From NCBI GenBank assembly GCA_035513215.1, contig DATKCK010000037.1:1-5007 (forward strand): DNA of 5,007 bases, written 5' to 3'. Position 1 is the stretch's first letter; every line of letters begins with the position of its first letter. Below are positions 1-5,007 of the stretch, one piece after another. The notes below the pieces were generated by a model. It was given only the letters and a program-made list of their open reading frames with translations. It did not search any database and was not told where the DNA came from. Source of the DNA: DATCZB01 sp035513215. GTDB taxonomy: Bacteria; Pseudomonadota; Gammaproteobacteria; Steroidobacterales; Rariloculaceae. A program made the translations under genes and the position numbers.

Positions 1-1
1 C

Positions 2-571
2 GGCGGCATCAATCCGTTCTCGACCGTGGACCGCCAGCCTGTCGGCACGACGCTGACGCTCACGCCGCGGATCAACGAAGGCACGGGCATGCGCCTGTCG
101 ATCACGCAGGAGGTTTCGAGCATCAGCTCGAGCGCCGTCGCCTCGGACGTCATCACGAACACGCGCGAGATCACGACCGAGGTCTTCGTCAACGATGGCG
201 ATATTCTCGTGCTCGGCGGCCTGATCGACGACCAGCTGCGGGAATCCGCCCAGGGCATCCCGGGCCTGCGCCGGATTCCGGGACTCCGGTGGCTCTTCGG
301 GGCCCGCAATACCGAGCGCAGCAAGTCCAACCTCATGGTCTTCATCCGGCCGACGATCCTGCGCGACAGCGCCATTGCCTCCCAGGTGTCGGGTGAGAAG
401 TATCGCGTCCTTCAGGAACAGCAGCGCCTCCGGGCCGAGGAGCCCGTGCGGCTGCTGCGCGACGCGGAACGTCCCGAGCTTCCGCCGCTCGAGGAACCAT
501 CGACCTTGCCAGGCAACGTGGCGCCATCGTCGTCGCCAGGCGATGCGCCGGTGCTGCCCGAGATCGACTAG
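2..571 (+). CDS. gspD: Type II secretion system secretin GspD, C-terminal part (5' end outside the window)
   Basis: GspD forms the multimeric outer-membrane channel through which folded exoproteins leave the cell. Only the last 189 residues are visible, in an open frame that runs in from the left edge, so the GTG at position 26 is an internal Val and not a start. The visible part is the end of the secretin barrel: VGTTLTLTPRINEG near visible residues 14-27, then ITQEVSSIS, VITNTREITTEVFVNDGD and the gate-region VLGGLIDD, followed by IPGLRRIPGLRWLFG and the closing secretin signature LMVFIRPTILRD. A tail of about 60 residues rich in Pro, Glu and Arg follows, where GspD proteins carry their S-domain or pilotin-contacting tail. 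That tail shows no clear motif. The stop TAG is 5 bp before gspE. The family assignment is secure. GspD rather than the related PilQ or type III secretins is chosen because gspE and gspF follow immediately. Confidence 0.95.
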   Translation, partial: GGINPFSTVDRQPVGTTLTLTPRINEGTGMRLSITQEVSSISSSAVASDVITNTREITTEVFVNDGDILVLGGLIDDQLRESAQGIPGLRRIPGLRWLFGARNTERSKSNLMVFIRPTILRDSAIASQVSGEKYRVLQEQQRLRAEEPVRLLRDAERPELPPLEEPSTLPGNVAPSSSPGDAPVLPEID

Positions 572-576
572 GCGCC

Positions 577-2064
577 GTGGCCGCGTCGACGGACGACACG
601 GTTGCCAGACCCGCGACGCGGCGCCTGCCGTTCGCCTACGCAAGGCGTCACGGCGTGCTGATCCAGGACGCCGACGGGACCGTGCCGATCGTGATCTATC
701 GGCCGGGCGCCAGGACGACGAGCCTGGCCGAAGCGAGGCGATTCGCCGGCGGCGAGGTTCGATTCGTCGCCGTCGAATCGGAGCTCTTCGACGCGAGCCT
801 TAAGGCCTCCTACGAAAGCGGCGCGGCGATGACGATGGTCGAAGGCCTCGACGAGGAGGACGATCTGATCGCGGCCGCGCAGCAGCTACCGGAACCTTCC
901 GACCTGATCGACAGCGACGACGACGCGCCGATCATTCGGCTCATCAATGCGCTTCTGACCCAGGCCGTCAAGGACAACGCCTCCGACATCCATATCGAGC
1001 CCTACGAGAACCGGCTCGTGGTCCGGTTCCGCATCGACGGCGTGCTGCGCGAGGTCCTGCAAACGCGCCGTGCCGTTGCCCCGCTCGTCGTTTCGCGCAT
1101 CAAGGTCATGTCCAAGCTCGATATCGCCGAGAAGCGCCTGCCGCAGGACGGGCGCATCTCGCTGCGCATCGCCGGACGCGCCGTCGACGTCCGAGTCTCG
1201 ACAATTCCGTCGGGCCACGGCGAGCGCGTCGTCATGCGCCTGCTCGACAAGCAGGCGGGACGGCTCGATCTCGAGCATCTCGGCATGTCGGAAACGGATC
1301 AGGCGCGAATGGATGAGCTGATCCACCGGCCGCACGGGATCATTCTCGTGACGGGGCCCACGGGATCCGGCAAGACGACGACGCTCTACGCCGCCCTCGA
1401 GCGCATCAACGACCGCAGCTGCAACATTCTGACGGTCGAGGACCCGGTCGAGTACGATCTCGACGGCATCGGCCAGACCCAGGTCAACACCAAGGTCGAC
1501 ATGACGTTCGCGAGGGGCCTTCGCGCGATCCTCCGTCAGGATCCCGATGTCGTCATGGTCGGCGAGATCCGTGACCTCGAGACGGCAGAAATCGCCGTGC
1601 AGGCGTCGCTGACGGGCCATCTCGTGCTCTCGACGCTGCATACGAACACGGCCGTCGGCGCCGTGACCCGGCTGCGCGACATGGGCGTCGAGCCGTTTCT
1701 CCTGTCGTCGAGCCTGATCGGCGTCATCGCTCAGCGGCTCGTGCGCGTGCTGAGCCCCGAGGCGCGCGTCGGCAGCGCGGCCACCCGGTATGAATGCGGG
1801 CTCTTGAACGTCGATCCCGCCACGCCGCCGACGATCTATCGGCCGCGCGACGGGATCGATTCCTTCGTCGGGCGCACGGGTATCTATGAGATCGTTACGG
1901 TCGACGACGAGATGCGGCGCATGATTCACGACGGCGCCGGCGAGCATGAGCTCGAGCGGTACGCCCGAACGCGAACGCCGGGCATCAGCCAGGACGGCAT
2001 TCGCCGTGTCCTTGCCGGGAAGACCTCGCTCGAGGAAGTGCTGCGCGTGACCCGCAGCGACTGA
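577..2064 (+). CDS. gspE: Type II secretion system ATPase GspE, lacking the tetracysteine zinc motif
   Basis: GspE is the cytoplasmic hexameric ATPase that powers pseudopilus assembly. The 495-residue product is of normal length. Residues 16-110 resemble the N1E domain (LPFAYARRHGVLI), followed by an acidic linker. SDIHIEPYE and RFRIDGVLRE near residues 136-157 belong to the N2E domain. Walker A GPTGSGKT is at 260-267, the Asp box VEDPVEY around 287-293, Walker B VVMVGE at 325-330 with Glu330, and the His box GHLVLSTLHTN at 347-357. The signature AQRLVR is present at 385-390, but the next residues read VLSPEAR where relatives have LCPxC. The second CxxC before GRTGIYE is also missing, so the zinc-binding CM element is lost although the reading frame is intact. 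The GTG start at 577 is the first in frame after the gspD stop and keeps the N1E domain; its Shine-Dalgarno is weak (AGG four bases upstream), so coupling to gspD is likely. PilB is less likely because of the neighbours. Confidence 0.96.
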   Translation: MAASTDDTVARPATRRLPFAYARRHGVLIQDADGTVPIVIYRPGARTTSLAEARRFAGGEVRFVAVESELFDASLKASYESGAAMTMVEGLDEEDDLIAAAQQLPEPSDLIDSDDDAPIIRLINALLTQAVKDNASDIHIEPYENRLVVRFRIDGVLREVLQTRRAVAPLVVSRIKVMSKLDIAEKRLPQDGRISLRIAGRAVDVRVSTIPSGHGERVVMRLLDKQAGRLDLEHLGMSETDQARMDELIHRPHGIILVTGPTGSGKTTTLYAALERINDRSCNILTVEDPVEYDLDGIGQTQVNTKVDMTFARGLRAILRQDPDVVMVGEIRDLETAEIAVQASLTGHLVLSTLHTNTAVGAVTRLRDMGVEPFLLSSSLIGVIAQRLVRVLSPEARVGSAATRYECGLLNVDPATPPTIYRPRDGIDSFVGRTGIYEIVTVDDEMRRMIHDGAGEHELERYARTRTPGISQDGIRRVLAGKTSLEEVLRVTRSD

Positions 2065-3272
2065 TGGGCGCATTTCAGTACGTCGCGGTCGACCCGACCG
2101 GCAAGGAGCACAAGGGCGTGCTCGAAGGCGACACGGCCCGGCATGTGCGCCAGCTCCTGCGCGAGCGCGAGCTCATGCCGGTTACGGTCGACGAGGTCGA
2201 GTCGCGCGGGCGCAGGCAAAAGCGCTCGATCGCGCCCCGCCGCGTCGGCGGTCTCGATCTCGCGATCATGACGCGCCAGCTCGCGACGCTGGTCCGCGCC
2301 GGGCTGCCGCTCGACGAGGCCCTTCAGGCCGTGAGCCAGCAGACCGAGAAGCCTCGGCTCAAGAGCATCATGCTGGGCGTCAGGGCAAAGGTCCTCGAAG
2401 GCCACACGCTCGCTGCCGGCCTCGAGGACTTTCCGCAGGCCTTCCCTCCCGTTTATCGCTCGACAGTCGCCGCCGGCGAGCAGGCGGGCCAGCTCGACAC
2501 CGTGCTCGAGCGGCTCGCCGATTACACCGAGTCGCGGCACGGCCTGAGCCAGAAGATCAACCAGGCCATGATCTATCCGATCGTCCTGACCGTGCTGTCG
2601 CTTCTGATCGTGACGCTCATGCTCATCTACATCGTGCCCAGGGTCGTCGGCGTCTTCGAGAATACGGGGCAGGAGTTGCCGCTTTTGACGCGCGGGCTAA
2701 TAGGCCTCTCGGAATTCATCCAAAGCTGGTGGTGGGCGATCCTTCTCGTCATCGGAGGCGCCGCGTTCGCAATCAAAAAGACGCTTTCCCGGGAAGGGCC
2801 GCGACGATCCTTCCACGGCTGGCTGCTCCGGATCCCGGTCATCGGCCGCGTCGTGCGCGGCGTCAACACGGCCCGCTTCACGAGGACGATGGCCATCCTC
2901 TCCTCGAGTGGCGTGCCGATCGTCGAGGCGCTCAGGATCAGCGCGGCCGTCGTCGGCAACCTGCCGATGCGTGAGGCCGTCAACGAAGCCAGCGTCCGCG
3001 TGCGCGAAGGCGCGGCCATCGGCCGCTCGCTCGCGCAATCAAAGTCGTTCCCGCCCATGACCATGCATCTGATCGCAAGTGGTGAGGCGAGCGGCGAGCT
3101 CGACACGATGCTCGAGCGCGCTGCCAGTCACCAGGAATCGGAGATGGACGGCCTCATCACCTCGATGCTCAGTCTGCTCGAGCCGACGCTGATCATCCTG
3201 ATGGGCCTGACGGTTCTGTTGATCGTGCTTGCCATCCTGCTGCCCATCTTTCAGATCAATCAGCTCGTCTGA
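2064..3272 (+). CDS. gspF: Type II secretion system inner-membrane platform protein GspF
   Basis: GspF is the polytopic inner-membrane platform protein that contacts GspE and GspL and is thought to transmit ATPase motion to the growing pseudopilus. The 402-residue length is typical. The N-terminus (MGAFQYVAVDPTGKEHKGVL) is the canonical start. A first T2SSF domain runs about 66-190, beginning at IMTRQLATLVRAGLPLDEAL. A second runs about 270-394, beginning at FTRTMAILSSSGVPIVEAL, so the usual internal duplication is intact. Membrane segments are visible at about 169-193 (PIVLTVLSLLIVTLMLIYIV), 222-237 (WWWAILLVIGGAAFAI) and 376-396 (LIILMGLTVLLIVLAILLPI). The ATG shares its first base with the last base of the gspE stop (TGATG), with no good Shine-Dalgarno, so translation is probably by termination-reinitiation. 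It is the last secretion gene in the window: no pseudopilin gene follows. PilC is the homologous alternative, argued against by gspD next door. Confidence 0.96.
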   Translation: MGAFQYVAVDPTGKEHKGVLEGDTARHVRQLLRERELMPVTVDEVESRGRRQKRSIAPRRVGGLDLAIMTRQLATLVRAGLPLDEALQAVSQQTEKPRLKSIMLGVRAKVLEGHTLAAGLEDFPQAFPPVYRSTVAAGEQAGQLDTVLERLADYTESRHGLSQKINQAMIYPIVLTVLSLLIVTLMLIYIVPRVVGVFENTGQELPLLTRGLIGLSEFIQSWWWAILLVIGGAAFAIKKTLSREGPRRSFHGWLLRIPVIGRVVRGVNTARFTRTMAILSSSGVPIVEALRISAAVVGNLPMREAVNEASVRVREGAAIGRSLAQSKSFPPMTMHLIASGEASGELDTMLERAASHQESEMDGLITSMLSLLEPTLIILMGLTVLLIVLAILLPIFQINQLV

Positions 3273-3321
3273 CACGAATTTCCGGTTTGTGTCGGGTTTC
3301 ACATTCCTGGAAATAGGGGTA

Positions 3322-3350
3322 TTGCGTGCCCTCACCTTCGGGTTTATAAA
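3322..3350 (+). promoter_or_regulatory. Candidate sigma-70-type promoter for the small acidic gene
   Basis: TTGCGT (3322-3327) and TATAAA (3345-3350) are separated by 17 bp, the preferred spacing. The -10 matches the consensus at five of six positions and the -35 at three. It lies in a noticeably more AT-rich gap between gspF and the next gene, which would give a leader of roughly 45 nt. No U-tract hairpin terminator for the gsp block is seen in this gap, so readthrough from gspF is also possible. The assignment rests on sequence pattern only. Confidence 0.4.
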
Positions 3351-3390
3351 AGCGCGAAACAGCTCTGCTTTATGTAATCTGCTTGGAACC

Positions 3391-3400
3391 GGAGCGGAGG
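3391..3400 (+). promoter_or_regulatory. Ribosome binding site that fixes the start at ATG 3401
   Basis: GGAGCGGAGG ends directly at the ATG. Its first GGAG is six bases upstream of the start, a good Shine-Dalgarno spacing. The same frame is open from a TTG at 3383, but that codon would place the purine-rich site inside the coding sequence and add MEPERR. The ATG is therefore preferred. Confidence 0.65.
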
Positions 3401-3682
3401 ATGACGGAAAAACTGGTTGCCGAAGAATTCGAAGAGGATTTCGAGGAAGACTTCGAGGACGAAGAGTCCGAGCCAGAGGAATTGGAGGCGGCTGAAGTCA
3501 CCGACAATATCGGCGACGCTTCCGTCGAGATCAATGTCGAAGATCTCATTCACGAGCTCGAGGCAGACGGGCTCGTCAGTCGAATCGACAGGGAAAAGAA
3601 CACGCGCCGCCGTCTCGAGGAGCTCATGGAGAGAAAGCGCGCAATGCGCGAGCTCGAGGACTTCGAAGACTACGACGTCTAG
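3401..3682 (+). CDS. Small highly acidic protein, PA3496-family-like
   Basis: The 93-residue product has no signal peptide or membrane segment. Residues 8-32 are almost all Glu and Asp with Phe at 10, 14 and 18 (every fourth residue). A middle part (33-60) holds VEINVEDLIHELEADGLV. Residues 61-83 are a strongly basic, probably helical segment, RIDREKNTRRRLEELMERKR, followed by an acidic end (ELEDFEDYDV). The basic RRRLEELxExKRxxxEL pattern followed by D/E/F resembles the short gammaproteobacterial PA3496-type proteins, annotated as putative envelope integrity proteins. That match is from memory of the pattern and the biochemical role is unknown. The long acidic N-terminal half is more than I would expect for that family. 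Start choice rests on the GGAG site. The last codon (Val93) and the TAG stop lie inside the left arm of the large inverted repeat. It is probably expressed from its own promoter, and converges on dnaE2. Confidence 0.75.
   Translation: MTEKLVAEEFEEDFEEDFEDEESEPEELEAAEVTDNIGDASVEINVEDLIHELEADGLVSRIDREKNTRRRLEELMERKRAMRELEDFEDYDV
3428..3463 (+). repeat. Three in-frame 12-bp repeats encoding F-(E/D)-rich units
   Basis: Three consecutive 12-bp units each begin TTCGA and encode FEED, FEED and FEDE (residues 10-21). They differ mainly at third codon positions. This suggests either an older in-frame expansion that has since drifted or selection on the protein pattern. A related FED motif recurs at residues 88-90, near the C-terminus. 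Confidence 0.6.
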
Positions 3683-3708
3683 TCACGCGCTCCAGAGATT
3701 TTCAATAG
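3676..3708 (+). pseudogene. Inverted duplicate of the last ten codons and stop of dnaE2
   Basis: Read on the plus strand this stretch gives RLVTRSRDFQ and TAG, identical base for base to the 3' end of dnaE2 on the minus strand (4049 down to 4017). Identity continues two bases past the stop, to 3710. DnaE2 proteins characteristically end in SRDF plus one residue, so the right-hand copy is the native gene end and this one is the copy. It has no start and no upstream dnaE2 sequence, so it is only a fragment. Its first bases also form codon 93 and the stop of the small acidic gene in another frame. Confidence 0.85.
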
Positions 3709-3729
3709 CACAATGTAGATGCGCCTGAA

Positions 3730-3765
3730 GCAGGCCGTCCGCCGGCGTGTCATGGGGGTGTCGCC
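3730..3765 (+). repeat. Outer REP-like unit, left copy (perfect inverse at 3964-3999)
   Basis: This 36-bp unit is repeated exactly in inverted orientation at 3964-3999. It contains GCCGGCG (3741-3747), which can pair with CGCCGGC at 3762-3768 to make a local hairpin with a 14-nt loop. It is related to the inner unit at 3781-3819: both share a CCGTxCGCCGGC start and a CATGGG..GTGTCGC end. The partner unit at 3964-3999 lacks a good second stem half because a different spacer follows it. Confidence 0.85.
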
Positions 3766-3779
3766 GGCGAGTTCCGCAG
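3766..3779 (+). repeat. Spacer module A, inverted copy at 3891-3904
   Basis: GGCGAGTTCCGCAG follows the outer unit in the left arm. Its exact reverse complement, CTGCGGAACTCGCC, occurs at 3891-3904. There it follows the inner unit (when the right arm is read on the minus strand) and not the outer one. It is therefore not opposite its complement in the palindrome. Confidence 0.85.
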
Positions 3780-3780
3780 T

Positions 3781-3819
3781 GCACCGAGTCCGTGCGCCGG
3801 CACGCAACATGGGTGTCGC
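3781..3819 (+). repeat. Inner REP-like unit, left copy (inverse at 3906-3944, one mismatch)
   Basis: This 39-bp unit is matched at 38 positions by the inverted copy at 3906-3944. The single difference is C3788-side GAGTCC versus the partner's reading GATTCC. It contains the self-complementary core GTGCGCCGGCAC. With GCTGGC just downstream its GCCGGC can close a hairpin through one G-U wobble; in the right-hand copy the matching position is a G-G mismatch. It is a diverged relative of the outer unit. Confidence 0.85.
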
Positions 3820-3821
3820 TG

Positions 3822-3840
3822 GCTCAGACAGTCCTCGCGC
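3822..3840 (+). repeat. Spacer module C, inverted copy at 3943-3961
   Basis: GCTCAGACAGTCCTCGCGC follows the inner unit in the left arm. Its perfect 19-bp reverse complement is at 3943-3961, where (read on the minus strand) it follows the outer unit. Together with module A this is a reciprocal exchange of position between the arms. Confidence 0.85.
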
Positions 3841-3997
3841 CGCCGTTAGGACAGGATTCCGCTTACCTGACAGGGTGTGGTGGCGGCGCGCTGCGGAACT
3901 CGCCCGCGACACCCATGTTGCGTGCCGGCGCACGGAATCGGTGCGCGAGGACTGTCTGAGCAAGGCGACACCCCCATGACACGCCGGCGGACGGCCT

Positions 3998-4017
3998 GCA
4001 TCACGCGGTAGTGATGC
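3998..4017 (-). other. Short hairpin directly at the dnaE2 stop codon
   Basis: GCATCAC (3998-4004) and GTGATGC (4011-4017) form a perfect 7-bp stem with a 6-nt loop. In the dnaE2 transcript this hairpin begins at the last base of the stop codon. It fills the asymmetric gap between the two outer blocks of the right arm and has no equivalent at the matching place in the left arm, which instead has GCCTG-AAG-CAGGC (3723-3735). No run of U follows, so it is not a standard intrinsic terminator. Confidence 0.5.
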
Positions 4018-5007
4018 TATTGAAAATCTCTGGAGCGCGTGACTAGACGCCCTAGCAGGTGGCTGAGGTCGAGGAGGTTTGTCGCGATGATGTGCAGGAC
4101 CTGGCCGTCGCGCTGGACGCGGCCTCTGACGCCCATGAGACGCGATTCGAGCAGAGCGCGGCGCGCGCGCCGGGCGAGACGCTCCCAGACGATGAGATTG
4201 AGATAGCCCGTCTCGTCCTCGAGCGTGACGAAGACGACGCCCGAGGCGCTGGCCGGCCGTTGCCGCGTGATCACGAGCCCCGCGGCCGCCGTCCATTCGT
4301 CGTGAGCGAGCTCATGAACCGCGGCCGCCGGGCGCATCCGCATGGCGTCGAGGCGCGATCTGAGCAGCGTGAGCGGATGGCGGCCGAGACTCAAACCCGT
4401 CGCTGCGTAATCGGCGACGATGTCCTCGCCTTCGCTCGGGCGGCGCAGGATCGGTATGCCCTCGGGAATGCGCGTATTGGCCAGAAGCGGCGCGCCGCAA
4501 TCGACGCCGGCCGCTTCCCAGCGGGCGCGATGGCGATGATCGGCGAGCGGCTTCAGCGCGCCGGCAGCGGCAAGCGCGCCGATGTCACGCTGGTCGAGAC
4601 TCGCGCGGCGCGCGAGATCCTCAAGATCGGCGAATGCGCGCTCGCTGCGCGCGGCTTCGATTCTGTCGGCACCGGCCCGCGACAGGCGTTTAACGAGCCG
4701 GAAGCCGAGCCTGATGCCGGGCCGCCCGCGCGGATCGCGCTCGAGCGAGGAGTCCCACCGGCTCGCATCGAGCCTGACCGGATGCACGGTAACGCCCTGC
4801 CTGCTAGCCGTGCGCAAGAGCTGAGCCGGCGCATAAAAACCCATCGGCTGACTGTTCAGGAGCGCACAGAAGAACGCCGCGGGCTCGTGACACTTGAGCC
4901 AGGCCGAGACATAGACGAGCAGCGCGAAACTCGCCGAATGCGACTCGGGAAAGCCGTATTCGCCGAATCCCTTGATCTGATTGAAGATCTGCTCGGCGAA
5001 AGCGGGC
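4017..5007 (-). CDS. dnaE2: Error-prone DNA polymerase DnaE2 (ImuC), C-terminal part (5' end outside the window)
   Basis: DnaE2 is a C-family polymerase used for damage-induced mutagenesis and lesion bypass, usually with ImuA and ImuB under LexA control. The last 329 residues are visible; the frame is open to the right edge, so the ATG at 4844 (MGFY) is internal. The visible N-terminal part, FNQIKGFGEYGFPESHSASFALLVYVSAWLKCH (visible residues 8-40) through ALLNSQPMGFY, is a DnaE-family signature. Residues about 101-154 (LGFRLVKRLS to LAAAGALKPL) match the helix-hairpin-helix region, TGLSLGRHPL is at 203-212, and an OB-fold runs about 238-310 (AAGLVITRQRP, VVFVTLEDETGYLNLIVW, GRVQRDGQVLHIIA). 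The C-terminal SRDFQ fits the conserved SRDF end of DnaE2 rather than DnaE1. The PHP and catalytic palm regions are off-window and cannot be judged. The final ten codons form the right arm of the large inverted repeat. The gene converges on the small acidic gene. Confidence 0.95.
   Translation of the reverse strand, partial: PAFAEQIFNQIKGFGEYGFPESHSASFALLVYVSAWLKCHEPAAFFCALLNSQPMGFYAPAQLLRTASRQGVTVHPVRLDASRWDSSLERDPRGRPGIRLGFRLVKRLSRAGADRIEAARSERAFADLEDLARRASLDQRDIGALAAAGALKPLADHRHRARWEAAGVDCGAPLLANTRIPEGIPILRRPSEGEDIVADYAATGLSLGRHPLTLLRSRLDAMRMRPAAAVHELAHDEWTAAAGLVITRQRPASASGVVFVTLEDETGYLNLIVWERLARRARRALLESRLMGVRGRVQRDGQVLHIIATNLLDLSHLLGRLVTRSRDFQ

Larger units (their letters stand above)
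3676..4049. repeat. 374-bp giant imperfect inverted repeat between convergent genes
   Basis: The two halves are reverse complements about a centre near 3862-3863. Paired blocks, outside to inside, are: 3676-3710 with 4015-4049 (35 of 35); 3730-3765 with 3964-3999 (36 of 36); 3781-3819 with 3906-3944 (38 of 39); and 3836-3844 with 3882-3890 (9 of 9). The apical loop is 3845-3881. The blocks are separated by unequal internal loops: 19 versus 15, 15 versus 19, and 16 versus 15 nt. This covers the whole gap of about 335 bp between the two stop codons, and I see no gene in it; short open frames here are products of GC-rich palindromic sequence. It could extrude as a cruciform in DNA or form long double-stranded RNA from either transcript. 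There is no U-tract, so an intrinsic terminator is not clearly supported. No flanking target duplication or transposase is visible. Confidence 0.93.

Noticed and set aside
886..2073. Long minus-strand open frame of 395 codons opposite gspE
   Set aside because: It lies wholly antisense to a well-supported gspE. Its composition (Arg, Asp, Ala, His rich, no motifs) is that of a GC-rich shadow frame.
3278..3314. Hairpin terminator after gspF (ATTTCC pairing with GGAAAT)
   Set aside because: The stem is only six base pairs with a loop of more than 20 nt and no following U run.
3715..3735. GTAG followed by a small hairpin (GCCTG-AAG-CAGGC), as in REP heads
   Set aside because: The tetranucleotide is common by chance, the stem is short, and the right arm does not have the same arrangement.
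3719..3979. Plus-strand open frames of 70-86 codons inside the palindrome
   Set aside because: Both lie entirely in inverted-repeat sequence. The translations are Arg/Ala-rich with no family features, and no ribosome binding site is seen.
3730..3999. CRISPR-like array (repeats with short spacers)
   Set aside because: The units occur in opposite orientations, only four are present, the spacers are themselves duplicated, and no cas gene is visible.
3676..4049. Classic MITE or insertion sequence
   Set aside because: No target-site duplication is visible at the edges, and the terminal arm is host coding sequence (dnaE2 3' end). An inner element inserted earlier remains possible but its ends are not clear.
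3676..4049. Bidirectional intrinsic terminator
   Set aside because: The position between convergent genes fits, but neither arm ends in a U-tract and the stems are far longer than usual terminators.
3679..4296. Minus-strand open frame of 205 codons spanning the palindrome and the dnaE2 end
   Set aside because: It overlaps dnaE2 in another frame and crosses repeat DNA. No recognisable motif or ribosome binding site supports it.

Overview
The window looks like chromosomal DNA from a GC-rich proteobacterium, most plausibly a gammaproteobacterium of the Steroidobacterales/Nevskiales/Xanthomonadales kind. The reasons are the type II secretion gene order D-E-F, a DnaE2-type error-prone polymerase, and a small protein resembling the gammaproteobacterial PA3496 family. 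The exact taxon is inference.

Positions 1-3272 hold a tightly packed plus-strand block: the 3' end of gspD (outer-membrane secretin), gspE (secretion ATPase) and gspF (inner-membrane platform protein). gspD and gspE are 5 bp apart. gspE and gspF share one base (TGATG), so the block is almost certainly co-transcribed and translationally coupled. The block stops after gspF: the pseudopilin gene gspG, usually next, is not here. The GspE is odd because all four cysteines of the usual zinc-binding CxxC pairs are gone.

Positions 3273-3400 are a short, relatively AT-rich intergenic stretch with a plausible promoter (TTGCGT-N17-TATAAA) and a strong ribosome binding site. They lead to a 93-residue, very acidic small protein (3401-3682) with a basic Arg/Lys helix near its end.

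Positions 3676-4049 are the most unusual part: a 374-bp imperfect giant inverted repeat between two convergent genes. Its outermost 35-bp arms are perfect. The right arm is the native 3' end of dnaE2 (codons for RLVTRSRDFQ plus stop). The left arm is an inverted copy of the same dnaE2 end, and it also supplies the last codon and stop of the small acidic gene. Inside lie four related REP-like units (two per arm). The two short spacer modules between them have exchanged places between the arms, so the palindrome is interrupted by two internal loops whose sequences are complementary to each other crosswise.

Positions 4017-5007, minus strand, carry the C-terminal 329 residues of DnaE2 (ImuC), the SOS-mutagenesis polymerase. 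Its 5' part, and any imuA/imuB partners, lie beyond the right edge.
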